Shown: positions 38,513-47,230 of the stretch, in pieces
Layout of the letters: the number at the start of each line of letters is the position of its first letter
Numbering within the stretch: the stretch's first letter is position 1
Origin: Streptomyces sp. V3I8
Lineage (GTDB): Bacteria > Actinomycetota > Actinomycetes > Streptomycetales > Streptomycetaceae
Assembly (NCBI RefSeq): GCF_030817535.1
Contig: NZ_JAUSZL010000002.1
Span: forward strand, 5,828,001-5,892,000
Direction: 5' to 3'
DNA length: 64,000 bases
Position numbers and translations under genes: made by a program
Notes under the pieces: generated by a model
What the model saw: only the letters and a program-made list of their open reading frames with translations
Database searches by the model: none
What the model was told of the DNA's origin: nothing

Positions 38513-39097
38513 ATGGGGACCACCGAGATCCTGACCGCCGAGCGCATCCTCGAGGCGACCGAGGAGGTGCTGCGCCGCCACGGGCCCGCGAAGGCCACCG
38601 TGGTGGACGTGGCCCGCGCGCTCGGCGTCAGCCACGGCAGCGTCTACCGGCACTTCCGTACGAAGGCGGCGCTGCGGGAGGCGGTCACCAAGCGGTGGCT
38701 GGACCGTACGTCGGAGATGCTCGACGCCATCGTCGCGCAGGACCGTGACCCCGAGGCCCGCCTGCGGGACTGGCTCGCCGCCCTGTTCACCGCCAAGCGC
38801 CGCAAGGCGGGCGACGACCCCGAACTGTTCGCCACGTACATGGTGCTCACCGGGGAGAGCGGCGAGGTGGTCGGCGAGCACATAGCCACCCTGACCGGCC
38901 AGCTGACGACGATCATCCGGTCCGGTGTCGACTCGGGCGCCTTCGCCGTCGCCGACCCCGCCGCCGGAGCCCTCGCCCTCTTCCACGCCACGGACCGCTT
39001 CCACGACCCGTGCCATGCCGGTGCGTGGGAACAGCCCGCCGTCGAGGACGAGTTCGCGGCGGTCGTGGAGCTGGTGCTGCGGGGGCTGCGCGCCTGA
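38513..39097 (+). CDS. TetR family transcriptional regulator
   Basis: 194 residues. N-terminal helix-turn-helix: LTAERILEATEEVLRRHG, then ATVVDVARALGVSHGSVYRHFRTKAALREAV, the TetR signature. The C-terminal ligand domain ends in LFHATDRFHDPCHAGAW. TACGGT at 38500-38505 lies seven bases before the ATG, so it may also have its own leaderless transcript in addition to read-through from the reductase gene. It probably represses both genes through the palindrome at 37399-37434. Confidence 0.93.
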   Translation: MGTTEILTAERILEATEEVLRRHGPAKATVVDVARALGVSHGSVYRHFRTKAALREAVTKRWLDRTSEMLDAIVAQDRDPEARLRDWLAALFTAKRRKAGDDPELFATYMVLTGESGEVVGEHIATLTGQLTTIIRSGVDSGAFAVADPAAGALALFHATDRFHDPCHAGAWEQPAVEDEFAAVVELVLRGLRA

Positions 39098-39128
39098 TCC
39101 GGCCGCGGGCCCGGCGAGGTGCGGTTTT

Positions 39129-39332
39129 TCAGGTGCGCGCCGGGTCCACCGTCGCCTGGTGCGCCTGTGTGAGGTGTTCCTCGGCCTTCAGCCAGGGCAG
39201 GAACTGGGCCGCCCTGCGCCAGCCGCACGTATCGCATCTGATCGTCCGCTGCATGCCCGAGCGCTGCACCCGTACGACGTGCTCGCGGCCGTGCTGGTCC
39301 CAGCGGCTCACCTTGCTGGTGTTCGTCTGCAC
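39129..39332 (-). CDS. Small zinc-finger-like protein
   Basis: 67 residues from GTG at 39332, with AGGAGG seven bases upstream. CDTCGWRRAAQFLPWLKAEE then HLTQAH give a Cys-x2-Cys ... His-x4-His arrangement that resembles a C2H2-type zinc site. The N-terminal ~30 residues are basic and polar (SRWDQHGREHVVRVQRSG), so nucleic acid contact is possible. No family name is claimed. Confidence 0.72.
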   Translation of the reverse strand: MQTNTSKVSRWDQHGREHVVRVQRSGMQRTIRCDTCGWRRAAQFLPWLKAEEHLTQAHQATVDPART

Positions 39333-39477
39333 CGTGCGCCTCCTGGTCGTCGCGCTCCGGTTCCGGCGCGCTATGGAGTGTGCAGCAAGAACAACATCAA
39401 CAGGGGTCCGTGTGAAGTGAGTTCTGTGCGCGTTCCGCGCGTTGCGGGGCTCGTGGTGCAGGTTCTAGCGTGCAGGT

Positions 39478-40968
39478 ATGACAGGGAAGTGCCAGACCTG
39501 CGGGCGCCCGATCGAGGGCGGCGGGGGCCCGGGCCGGACGGCCTCGTACTGCTCGCAGGCGTGCCGTCAGCGCGCCTACCGGGAGCGGCGGCGGCCGGCC
39601 GCCGCGCCCGCCGGGGAACTGGTCGCCGACCTGGGCGACCGGCTGCGGCGCCTGCGGCTGGAACCCGCGCCCGCCTTCCACGCCGATGTGGAGGCCGTGT
39701 CGGCGCGTTTCGCCCAGTTGCGCCGGCTCGCCCGGGCAGCGCGTGAGACCCACGGGGCCGAAGAGGCCGGTGGGGCCGAAGAGGCCGGTGGGACGGAAGG
39801 GGTCGCCGCCACCGCGGACGGGGAATCCGTCACGCCCGCCGCCGTGACGAGTGCCGGCGCCGCGGCCCCCGGTGTGCCGGACTCCGGTACCGCGGTCCCC
39901 GGTGTGCCGGACTCCGGTACCGCGGTCCCCGGTGTCACGGGTTCGCGTGTGACGGAATCCGGTGTCGTGCGGGCGGCGGGAGAGCGGGCCGGGGAGGGCG
40001 ACTTCGACGCCCTCGTCGAGGCGCACCGCAAAGAGCTGCGGGTGCACTGCTACCGGATGCTCGGTTCGTACGACGAGGCCGAGGACCTCACCCAGGAGGC
40101 GTTCCTGCGGGCCTGGCGGGCCCGGGACGGCCTGGCGGACGTCGGCAACCCGCGGGCCTGGCTCTACACGATCGCCACCCGTGTGTGCCTGGACTTCCTG
40201 CGCGGGCACAACCGGCGGCCCGCCCCCTACGAGCCGGTGCCGGGCATGGACTCCGGTGACGGCCCGCCGCCCCCGAGCGTGCCGTGGCTCCAGCCGTTCC
40301 CCGACGACCAGCTGCCCGGGGCCGTCGGGCCCCGGCCCGAGCCGGACGAGGAGGCGGTGGCCGGCGAGACCCTGGAGCTGGTCTTCCTCACCGCCATCCA
40401 GCACCTGCCGCCCCGCCAGCGGGCCGCGGTGATCCTGCGCGACGTCGCCGGCTGGTCGGCCCGGGAGACCGCCGACCTGCTCGGCTCCAGCCAGGCCTCG
40501 GCCAACAGCGCCCTGCAGCGCGGCAGGTCGGCCCTGCGGGAGGCGCTGCCGGGCCGCCGTGAGGACTGGTCGGCGCGTCCGCCCACCGCCGGCGACCAGG
40601 AACTCCTGCGCCGCTACATGGAGGTCGTGGCCCGGGCCGACATCGACGCCATGGTCGAGCTGGTGCGGGAGGACGCCGTGCTCACCATGCCGCCCAACCC
40701 GTTCTGGTTCACCTCGCGCGACGCGCTCTTCGCGTTCGTGCGGCCGAACCTCGATCCGGCCTCGCCGATGTTCGCCGGCCACTGGCGGCACCTTCCGGTG
40801 CGGGCCAACGGCCAGCCGGCGGTCGCCGGTTATCTGCGACGGCCCGGGACCAGCGTCTTCCGGGCCCAGCTCATCGACGTCCTGCGGGTCGAGGACGGCC
40901 TGATTGCCCAGATCACCACCTTCGAACCCCACCTGTTCGCGGCCTTCGGACTGCCCATGACGCTCTGA
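39478..40968 (+). CDS. ECF-type sigma factor with N-terminal zinc finger and C-terminal SnoaL-like domain
   Basis: 496 residues in four parts. (1) Zinc-finger-like segment: Cys5, Cys8, Cys25, Cys29, followed by RQRAYRERR. (2) A long low-complexity linker (about 85-165) with perfect 30-bp DNA repeats. (3) ECF sigma domain: region 2 FDALVEAHRKELRVHCYRML and AEDLTQEAFLRAW, region 4 LPPRQRAAVILRDVAGWSAR. (4) A SnoaL-like domain (EVVARADIDAMVELVREDAV). Parts 3-4 match the SigJ/ECF41-like groups, where the SnoaL domain controls activity. TAGCGT at 39466-39471 ends six bases before the ATG, so the mRNA may be leaderless. No anti-sigma gene is adjacent. Confidence 0.88.
   Translation: MTGKCQTCGRPIEGGGGPGRTASYCSQACRQRAYRERRRPAAAPAGELVADLGDRLRRLRLEPAPAFHADVEAVSARFAQLRRLARAARETHGAEEAGGAEEAGGTEGVAATADGESVTPAAVTSAGAAAPGVPDSGTAVPGVPDSGTAVPGVTGSRVTESGVVRAAGERAGEGDFDALVEAHRKELRVHCYRMLGSYDEAEDLTQEAFLRAWRARDGLADVGNPRAWLYTIATRVCLDFLRGHNRRPAPYEPVPGMDSGDGPPPPSVPWLQPFPDDQLPGAVGPRPEPDEEAVAGETLELVFLTAIQHLPPRQRAAVILRDVAGWSARETADLLGSSQASANSALQRGRSALREALPGRREDWSARPPTAGDQELLRRYMEVVARADIDAMVELVREDAVLTMPPNPFWFTSRDALFAFVRPNLDPASPMFAGHWRHLPVRANGQPAVAGYLRRPGTSVFRAQLIDVLRVEDGLIAQITTFEPHLFAAFGLPMTL
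39754..39930 (+). repeat. In-frame tandem repeats in the sigma factor linker
   Basis: Two 18-bp copies at 39754-39771 and 39772-39789 and two exact 30-bp copies at 39871-39900 and 39901-39930. The 30-bp unit encodes GVPDSGTAVP. They keep the reading frame, so the linker length probably varies between strains. Confidence 0.85.
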
Positions 40969-41116
40969 GCCCCGTTGAGCCCGTACGCGACCTGTACGGT
41001 CGGTGAAGTCCGTACGGGGCCGTACCGGTGGCGCCGGGAGCGATGAGTTTCCGCGGCGGGCACGTCATACAGGACGACGGGCGCACCACGCGCCCCCACC
41101 GAAGGGTCGAAGAGCC

Positions 41117-41884
41117 ATGCTGCAGAACAAGGTCGCGGTCGTCTACGGCGGAGCGGGTTCCCTGGGCGCGGGTGTCGCCGAGGCGTACGCGGAGGCCGGG
41201 GCGCGGGTGTTCCTCGCCGGCCGGACGGAGAAGACGCTGCGCGAGGTCGCCGACGCGACCGGGGCCGCGTACGACGTGCTCGACGCCGGTGACGAGGAGG
41301 CCGTCGAGGCGCACGCCGCCTCGGTCGTCGAACGGGCCGGCCGCATCGACATCTCGTTCAACCTGGTGCCGCGCGGCGACTTCCAGGGCGTCCCCCTGAC
41401 CGACATGTCGGTGGCGGACTACACCCGGCCGGTCACGCAGGGCATCACCTGCCAGTTCATCACCGCCCGGGCCGCCGTCCGCCGGATGTCCGCACAGGGG
41501 TCGGGTGTGGTCCTCGCCCTCAACAGCGGTTCCCACAACGGCAGTCCGATGCTGGGCGGCACCGGGGCGGCCGACGGCGCGCTCGACGCGCTGATCCGCC
41601 AGTTCGCCCAGGAGGCCGGTCCGGCGGGCGTCCGCGCGCTCGGCATCTGGACCGCGGGCGTGGTCGACACCCTCACCCCCGAGAAGCTGAGCGCCGCCGG
41701 TGCGCCCGCCCCGGACGAGGCGGCCGTCGAGGGCATCCGCGCGCACCTCGACAGCCTGCGGATGACGAGGCGCTCGCCCCGGATCGCGGACATCGCGGCC
41801 CTCGCGACGTTCCTCGCCTCCGACGCGGCGACCGGTCTCACCGGCACCTGGGTCAACGCGACCGCCGGGATGTTCCCCAGCTGA
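41117..41884 (+). CDS. Short-chain dehydrogenase/reductase-like protein lacking catalytic Tyr/Lys
   Basis: 255 residues, Rossmann fold: YGGAGSLGAGVAEAYAEAGA near the N-terminus is the TGxxxGxG cofactor loop, and NLVPRGDF occupies the NAG position. The active-site helix normally reads YxxxK. Here GGTGAADGALDALIRQ aligns with Thr and Asp in place of Tyr and Lys, so normal SDR chemistry is doubtful. The C-terminal FLASDAATGLTGTWVNATAG matches the family. It lies 148 bases after the sigma factor gene and may be a target of it. Confidence 0.85.
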   Translation: MLQNKVAVVYGGAGSLGAGVAEAYAEAGARVFLAGRTEKTLREVADATGAAYDVLDAGDEEAVEAHAASVVERAGRIDISFNLVPRGDFQGVPLTDMSVADYTRPVTQGITCQFITARAAVRRMSAQGSGVVLALNSGSHNGSPMLGGTGAADGALDALIRQFAQEAGPAGVRALGIWTAGVVDTLTPEKLSAAGAPAPDEAAVEGIRAHLDSLRMTRRSPRIADIAALATFLASDAATGLTGTWVNATAGMFPS

Positions 41885-41904
41885 CCGGCCCCGGGGCGGG
41901 CGGC

Positions 41905-43332
41905 TCAGGTGATCTCGCGGGGCAGCCGCAGGCTCAGGGCGGTGGTGAGGACGACACCGGCGAGCTGCACGAGCAGGGTCACCGCCAGGGCGTCGCCCAT
42001 GCCGTGGCCCGGGACGAGACTCAGGAACAGGGTGCCGAGGGTGGCGACGCCCAGGGCCAGCGCGGACTGCTGGACGGTGATCATGACACCGCCGCCCACC
42101 CCGGCGCGGTCCGCCGGCACCTCGGAGAGGACGACGCGGAACAGGACGGGGAGCTGCAGGGCCTGTCCCGCGCCCGCGACGATCACCCCCGGCCAGAGTT
42201 CGAGACCGCCGACGTGGGGCCAGGAGCCCCACACCGTGAGGGCGAGGACGCCCACGCCGACCGCCTGGAGCAGGCCGCCCGCCGTCACCACGCGCGTACC
42301 CCAGCGGGTCACGAGGCGGGGGCCCAGCAGCGACATCACGAAGAAGGAGAGCGCCATCGGCGCGAGGGTGAGGCCGGCCCGGACCGGGCTCAGGCCCACG
42401 CCCTGCTGGAGCGCCACCGCGATGACGAACATGAAGCCGCTGAAGCCGATGGAGAAGGGGACCATCATCACCAGGCCGCGGCGCAGGGGCAGGTTCGAGA
42501 AGAGCCCCGGCGGGACCAGCGGGGTGCGGCCCCGGCGTTCCGCCCGGCGCTCGACCAGGTAGAAGGCGGTCGCCGCGACGGGGGACAGGGCGAGCGACAG
42601 CCACGTCCACAGGGGCCAGCCCGCCGCCCGGCCCTCGGTGAGCGGGGCGAGCAGGGAGACGAGGGTCACGGCGAGCAGGACCGTGCCGGGGACGTCCACC
42701 GGCTGCGGGTGCTGCGAGCGCGTCTCGGGGACGGCCCGCGCGGCCAGGAACAGGCCCAGCAGCACGACGGGTACGTTCACCAGGAAGACCGCGCGCCAGC
42801 CGGTGCCCGCGATGTCCGCCGCGACGAGGACGCCGCCGAGTATCTGCCCGGCCACCATGGAGAGGCCGGCCGTGGCGCCGTACAGGCCCATCGCCCTGGC
42901 GCGGCGCGGTCCCCGGGTCGCCGCCTGGATGGTGGCGAGGACCTGCGGGAGCATCGCCGCGGAGGCCGCGCCCTGGGCGGCGCGCGCCGCGACGAGCGTC
43001 CAGGCCGTCGGGGCGAGGCCGCACGCCAGCGAGGTCAGCCCGAAGGCCACCATGCCGCCGAGGAAGAGCCGGCGCCGGCCGAACATGTCGCCGAGCCGGC
43101 CGCCGAGGACGAGGAGCACGGCGTACGCGACTCCGTAGCCGGAGACGACGAGTTCCAGGACCGCGTCGCCCGCGGCCAGGTCGTGGCCGATCGTGGGCAG
43201 GGCGACGTTCACGATGAAGAAGTCGACGAGGGGCAGGGCCGCGCCGAGCAGCACGGTGAACAGTCCGAGCGCGCCGAGCAGGGGTGGGCCGGCCGGCGGG
43301 CGGGTGGTGCGGGGAGCCAGGGTTTCGGTCAC
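41905..43332 (-). CDS. MFS transporter, drug:H+ antiporter type (DHA2-like)
   Basis: 475 residues with about 14 predicted helices. LPLVDFFIVNVALPTIGHDL matches the first helix motif of 14-TM drug antiporters, GGRLGDMFGRRRLFLGGM is the MFS loop 2-3 motif, and GLYGATAGLSMVAGQILGG fits motif C of exporters. GTG at 43332 is chosen because GACGAT (43345-43340 on the minus strand) lies seven bases upstream. The next gene, divergent, is an MmyB-type regulator, and the shared region holds a TACCAG-N12-CTGGTA palindrome. Confidence 0.9.
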   Translation of the reverse strand: MTETLAPRTTRPPAGPPLLGALGLFTVLLGAALPLVDFFIVNVALPTIGHDLAAGDAVLELVVSGYGVAYAVLLVLGGRLGDMFGRRRLFLGGMVAFGLTSLACGLAPTAWTLVAARAAQGAASAAMLPQVLATIQAATRGPRRARAMGLYGATAGLSMVAGQILGGVLVAADIAGTGWRAVFLVNVPVVLLGLFLAARAVPETRSQHPQPVDVPGTVLLAVTLVSLLAPLTEGRAAGWPLWTWLSLALSPVAATAFYLVERRAERRGRTPLVPPGLFSNLPLRRGLVMMVPFSIGFSGFMFVIAVALQQGVGLSPVRAGLTLAPMALSFFVMSLLGPRLVTRWGTRVVTAGGLLQAVGVGVLALTVWGSWPHVGGLELWPGVIVAGAGQALQLPVLFRVVLSEVPADRAGVGGGVMITVQQSALALGVATLGTLFLSLVPGHGMGDALAVTLLVQLAGVVLTTALSLRLPREIT

Positions 43333-43363
43333 GGAACCGATCGTCCGCCCGTTCCCAGCCGGG

Positions 43364-43387
43364 TACCAGAGTCTTCTTATCCTGGTA
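43364..43387. promoter_or_regulatory. TACCAG-N12-CTGGTA inverted repeat between MFS and MmyB-type regulator genes
   Basis: A 6-bp perfect inverted repeat with a 12-bp AT-rich spacer lies midway between the two divergent starts, where a repressor would control both genes. The divergent XRE/MmyB-type protein is the best candidate. Confidence 0.5.
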
Positions 43388-43433
43388 GGAGGAGTACCTG
43401 GCAACAGGGTCCGCGGGACGGCAGGCTGGAGAC

Positions 43434-44420
43434 ATGACGATCACGGCCGGGGAATCAGGGGTGGGTACGGCGGCAGCCGCAACGGCGGGGGCGGGGGTGG
43501 GGGTGGTCGCAGGGGGCCTGGTGGGCGTACGGGAGCCGTCGGCCGCCGGTGTGCCCCTGCGCGGGCCGGACGGGCGGCCCGCGGGGGAGTCGGAGGTACG
43601 GCGGCACGAGCTCGCCGCGTTCCTGCGGCACCGGCGGGAGCACATCACGCCCGAGCAGGTGGGCCTGCCGCGGGGCAGCCGCCGCCGCACGCCGGGGCTG
43701 CGGCGGGAGGAGGTCGCCCAGCTCTCCTCGGTGGGCGTCACCTGGTACACGTGGCTGGAGCAGGCCCGGGACATCCAGGTCTCCGTGCAGGTCCTCGACG
43801 CGCTCGCCCGCAGCCTGATGCTGGACTCGAACGAGCGGGCCCATCTCTTCCAGCTGGCCGGCGCCGTCGACCCGACTCCGGCGTGGCGGTGTCCGACGAT
43901 CACACCGGCGCTGCTGCAGATGCTGGAGCAGCTGGAGCCGCTGCCCGCCTGCATCCAGAACAGCCGGTACGACATCCTCGCGTACAACCGCACGTACGGC
44001 CGGCTGCTGTGCGACCTCGACGAGGTGGCGCCGGAGGACCGCAACTGCATGCTCCTCATCACGACCAACGAGCAGTGGCGGTCCTCGATCGTGCTGCTCG
44101 ACGAGACGGTGCGGCTGATGGCCGCGAAGTTCCGGGCGGCCATGGCCGGGCATCTCGCCGATCCCGCCTGGAAGATGCTGCTCAAGCGGTTGTGCGCCGA
44201 GTCGGAGGAGTTCCGGGAGGTGTGGGGGCGGCACGAGGTGGTGGGGGCGCGGAGCAAGACGAAGCTGTTCGACAACCGGTACGTGGGGCGGCTGACGCTC
44301 GTCCACACCGATCTGTGGCTCGGGCCGGCGCAGGGGGCGCGGATGGTGACGTACGCGCCGGCGGACGGGGAGTCGCGCGAGCGGCTCGAACGGTTGCGGG
44401 GCGCTGCGGGGCGGGCCTGA
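43434..44420 (+). CDS. XRE family regulator with MmyB-like ligand-binding domain
   Basis: 328 residues. A variable N-terminal region of ~55 residues (Ala/Gly-rich) precedes the HTH: LAAFLRHRREHITPEQVGLP, RTPGLRREEVAQLSSVGVTW and TWLEQARDIQVSVQVLDALA. This is the signature of HTH_31 plus MmyB-like regulators, common in streptomycetes. The C-terminal half (IQNSRYDILAYNRTYGRLL onward) is the MmyB PAS-like ligand domain. It is divergent from an MFS exporter and probably controls it. Confidence 0.9.
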   Translation: MTITAGESGVGTAAAATAGAGVGVVAGGLVGVREPSAAGVPLRGPDGRPAGESEVRRHELAAFLRHRREHITPEQVGLPRGSRRRTPGLRREEVAQLSSVGVTWYTWLEQARDIQVSVQVLDALARSLMLDSNERAHLFQLAGAVDPTPAWRCPTITPALLQMLEQLEPLPACIQNSRYDILAYNRTYGRLLCDLDEVAPEDRNCMLLITTNEQWRSSIVLLDETVRLMAAKFRAAMAGHLADPAWKMLLKRLCAESEEFREVWGRHEVVGARSKTKLFDNRYVGRLTLVHTDLWLGPAQGARMVTYAPADGESRERLERLRGAAGRA

Positions 44421-44466
44421 GCCGTGGGGGGACCGGCCCGCACGTGCGGGCCGGTGGGGGTTGGTC

Positions 44467-44487
44467 GCGCAGTTCCCCGCGCCCCTG
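44467..44487. repeat. Dispersed GC-rich element, single copy
   Basis: GCGCAGTTCCCCGCGCCCCTG between convergent regulator and MFS genes. Confidence 0.75.
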
Positions 44488-44503
44488 GGGAGGCGGGGCG
44501 GGG

Positions 44504-45946
44504 TCAGTGGATGCTTGCCGACTCCTTGATTTCCGGCGCTTCCAGTGCGTGGGCCGTGCGCTCGGCGGAGCGGCGGGCCCGGGGGCCGCTCGTCGCCGCT
44601 CCCACCACCAGGACCACGAGGCCGCAGGCCGCGATGATCCACCATGCGGGCCGCGCCGCCGGGACGAACGCGCCCCGGTAGGAGGCCGTGCCGACCCCCG
44701 AGGCCAGGACCGCGCCTATCACCGCGACGCCCAGCGTCTGGCCGATCTGACGGCTGGTGGAGGCGACCGCCGCCGCCACCCCCGCCTGCGCCCGGGGCAT
44801 CCCCGAGACCGCCGTGTTCGTGATGGGCGCGTTCACGAAACCGAAGCCCAGCCCGAACAGCACGTACCCGATGACAAGCGTCACGTTCGCCGTCTCCGCC
44901 TCGAACGCCGCGAACAGCACCCCGCTCGCCGTCATCGCCGTACCGGCCACCAGCAGGGACAGCCGCGGACCGCGGTTGCCGACCAGGCGGCCCGACAGCG
45001 GCGCGCAGACGAACGTCATCGCCGCCATCGGCAGCATCCACAGTCCCGCGTGCAGCGCGCTCAGGCCCCGCACGTTCTGCAGGTACAGCGTCGACAGGAA
45101 GAGGAACCCGCCCAGCGCCGAGAACGCGCTGACCGCCACCACCGTCGCCCCGCTGAACGGCGCCGACCGGAAGAAGCGCAGGTCGATGAGGGGTTCGTCG
45201 CGCCTCGGCTCGTACCAGAGCAGAGCGGTCAGCGCGGCGAGCGCGACCGCGCCGAAGACGACGGTCTCGGCGGCGCCCGAGTCGGGCGCCTCGATGATCG
45301 CGTACGTCAGGGAGCCGAGCAGCGCGATCACCAGGAGCTGGCCGACGGGATCGGGGCGGCGGGCCTTCGGGGCGCGGGACTCGGGCACGTACCGCAGGGT
45401 GAGCAGGAGCGCGGCCAGGCCCACCGGCAGGTTGACCCAGAAGATCGAGCGCCAGCCGACCGAGTCCACCAGGAGGCCGCCGACCAGCGGGCCGGCGGCC
45501 ATGGATATGCCGACCACGGCGCCCCAGACACCGATCGCGCGGGCCCGCTCACGCGGGTCCGTGAAGGTGTTGGTGATGATCGACATGGCGACCGGGTTGA
45601 GCATCGAGCCGCCGACCGCCTGGATCATGCGGAAGGCGACGAGCGACTCCAGGTCGGGCGCGAGCGAGCACAGGACCGAGCCGATGGTGAAGACCACCAG
45701 CCCCGCCATGAAGACCTTCCGGCGGCCGATGCGGTCGGCGGTCGAGCCCGCGAGCATCAGCAGGGCGGCGAGCACGAGCGTGTACGCGTCGATCGTCCAC
45801 TGCATGCCCGACAGGCTCGCGTGCAGATCCTTCTGCATGGAGGGCAGCGCGACGTTGAGAACGGTGTTGTCGAGACTCACGATCAGCAGGCTCATGCAGC
45901 AGATCGCGAGCACCAGCATGCGCCGGCGGGGGCTGAGCTCAGGCAT
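44504..45946 (-). CDS. MFS transporter, DHA2 family (EmrB/QacA type)
   Basis: 480 residues with 14 predicted helices. MSLLIVSLDNTVLNVALPSM is motif D1 of DHA2 exporters, GSTADRIGRRKVFMAGLVVF is motif A, and GVWGAVVGISMAAGPLVGGL is motif C. It probably exports drugs by proton antiport. The C-terminus is a basic, polar tail. Upstream of it, CGGTAGT and ACTACCG flank a 14-bp spacer, a likely operator. It is divergent from the dus gene. Confidence 0.92.
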   Translation of the reverse strand: MPELSPRRRMLVLAICCMSLLIVSLDNTVLNVALPSMQKDLHASLSGMQWTIDAYTLVLAALLMLAGSTADRIGRRKVFMAGLVVFTIGSVLCSLAPDLESLVAFRMIQAVGGSMLNPVAMSIITNTFTDPRERARAIGVWGAVVGISMAAGPLVGGLLVDSVGWRSIFWVNLPVGLAALLLTLRYVPESRAPKARRPDPVGQLLVIALLGSLTYAIIEAPDSGAAETVVFGAVALAALTALLWYEPRRDEPLIDLRFFRSAPFSGATVVAVSAFSALGGFLFLSTLYLQNVRGLSALHAGLWMLPMAAMTFVCAPLSGRLVGNRGPRLSLLVAGTAMTASGVLFAAFEAETANVTLVIGYVLFGLGFGFVNAPITNTAVSGMPRAQAGVAAAVASTSRQIGQTLGVAVIGAVLASGVGTASYRGAFVPAARPAWWIIAACGLVVLVVGAATSGPRARRSAERTAHALEAPEIKESASIH

Positions 45947-45967
45947 GGCACCAGGGTACGCCCATGT

Positions 45968-45995
45968 CGGTAGTGTCCCTAACTAACGACTACCG
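45968..45995. promoter_or_regulatory. CGGTAGT-N14-ACTACCG inverted repeat upstream of the MFS gene
   Basis: A perfect 7-bp inverted repeat in the MFS/dus intergenic region, with AACTAACG inside. It has the size of a TetR or MarR operator. No regulator gene is adjacent, so the protein that binds it is unknown. Confidence 0.5.
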
Positions 45996-46025
45996 TCACG
46001 GGCCGGCGTACGTGACAATGGGGCC

Positions 46026-47192
46026 ATGCCCACGCTCACATCCATGCCCGCGCCCGCGGTGAACACCGCGCTGCAGATCGGTCCGCACACCGTCCGGCCG
46101 CCCGTCGTGCTCGCCCCCATGGCGGGCATCACGAACGCGCCGTTCCGCACCCTGTGCAGGGAGTTCAGCGGGGGCAAGGGGCTGTTCGTCAGCGAGATGA
46201 TCACTACGCGGGCGTTGGTCGAGCGCAACGAGAAGACGATGCAGCTGATCCGGTTCGACGCGTCGGAGACGCCGCGGTCGATCCAGCTGTACGGCGTCGA
46301 CCCCGCGACCGTCGGCAAGGCCGTCCGCATGATCGCGCAGGAGGGGCTGGCCGACCACATCGACCTGAACTTCGGCTGCCCGGTCCCCAAGGTGACCCGC
46401 AAGGGCGGCGGTTCGGCCCTCCCGTACAAGCGGCACCTGCTGCGGGCGATCCTGCGCGAGGCGGTGTCCGGGGCGGGGGACCTGCCGGTCACCATGAAGA
46501 TGCGCAAGGGCATCGACGACGACCACATCACCTTCCTCGACGCCGGGCGGATCGCGGTCGAGGAGGGCGTGACGGCGATCGCGCTGCACGGGCGCACCGC
46601 GGCCCAGCACTACGGCGGGACGGCCGACTGGGACGCGATCGCCCGGCTGAAGGAGCATGTTCCGGAGATCCCCGTCCTCGGCAACGGCGACATCTGGTCG
46701 GCGGACGACGCGCTGCGGATGGTTCGGGAGACCGGGTGCGACGGGGTGGTGGTCGGGCGGGGCTGCCTCGGGCGGCCCTGGCTGTTCGCGGACCTGGTGG
46801 CGGCGTTCGAGGGGCGGCCCGGTGACTTCGCCCGTCCGGCCCTCCGGGAGGTGGCGGCCGTGATGGTGCGGCACGCGACGCTGCTCGGGGAGTGGCTCGG
46901 GGACGAGGCCCGCGGGGTCATCGACTTCCGCAAGCACGTGGCCTGGTACCTGAAGGGGTTCGCGGTCGGGTCGCAGATGCGCGGGCGGCTCGCGGTCACC
47001 TCGTCGCTGGCGGCGCTCTCCGAAGGGCTGGAGGAGCTGGACCTCGACCAGCCGTGGCCGGTGGGCGCGGACGGCCCCCGCGGACGGACGTCCGGCAACA
47101 ACCGGGTCGTCCTGCCGGACGGTTGGCTGAAGGACCCCTACGACTGCGCGGGCATCAGCGAGGACGCGGAGCTGGACACGTCGGGGGGCTGA
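46026..47192 (+). CDS. dusB: tRNA-dihydrouridine synthase
   Basis: 388 residues. The flavin TIM barrel begins VVLAPMAGITNAPFRTLCRE, then INLNFGCP-type HIDLNFGCPVPKVTRKGGGS with the catalytic Cys, MKMRKGIDD, ALHGRTAAQHYGG and VLGNGDIW (FMN site). The C-terminal RNA-binding domain is at about 260-388. It reduces uridines in tRNA D-loops. The layout is closest to DusB. GACAAT at 46014-46019 ends six bases before the ATG, with no Shine-Dalgarno, so it is probably leaderless. Confidence 0.94.
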   Translation: MPTLTSMPAPAVNTALQIGPHTVRPPVVLAPMAGITNAPFRTLCREFSGGKGLFVSEMITTRALVERNEKTMQLIRFDASETPRSIQLYGVDPATVGKAVRMIAQEGLADHIDLNFGCPVPKVTRKGGGSALPYKRHLLRAILREAVSGAGDLPVTMKMRKGIDDDHITFLDAGRIAVEEGVTAIALHGRTAAQHYGGTADWDAIARLKEHVPEIPVLGNGDIWSADDALRMVRETGCDGVVVGRGCLGRPWLFADLVAAFEGRPGDFARPALREVAAVMVRHATLLGEWLGDEARGVIDFRKHVAWYLKGFAVGSQMRGRLAVTSSLAALSEGLEELDLDQPWPVGADGPRGRTSGNNRVVLPDGWLKDPYDCAGISEDAELDTSGG

Positions 47193-47230
47193 CGGCCGGC
47201 TCCGGCGGCGGCGGACCCGTCGACGACCGA

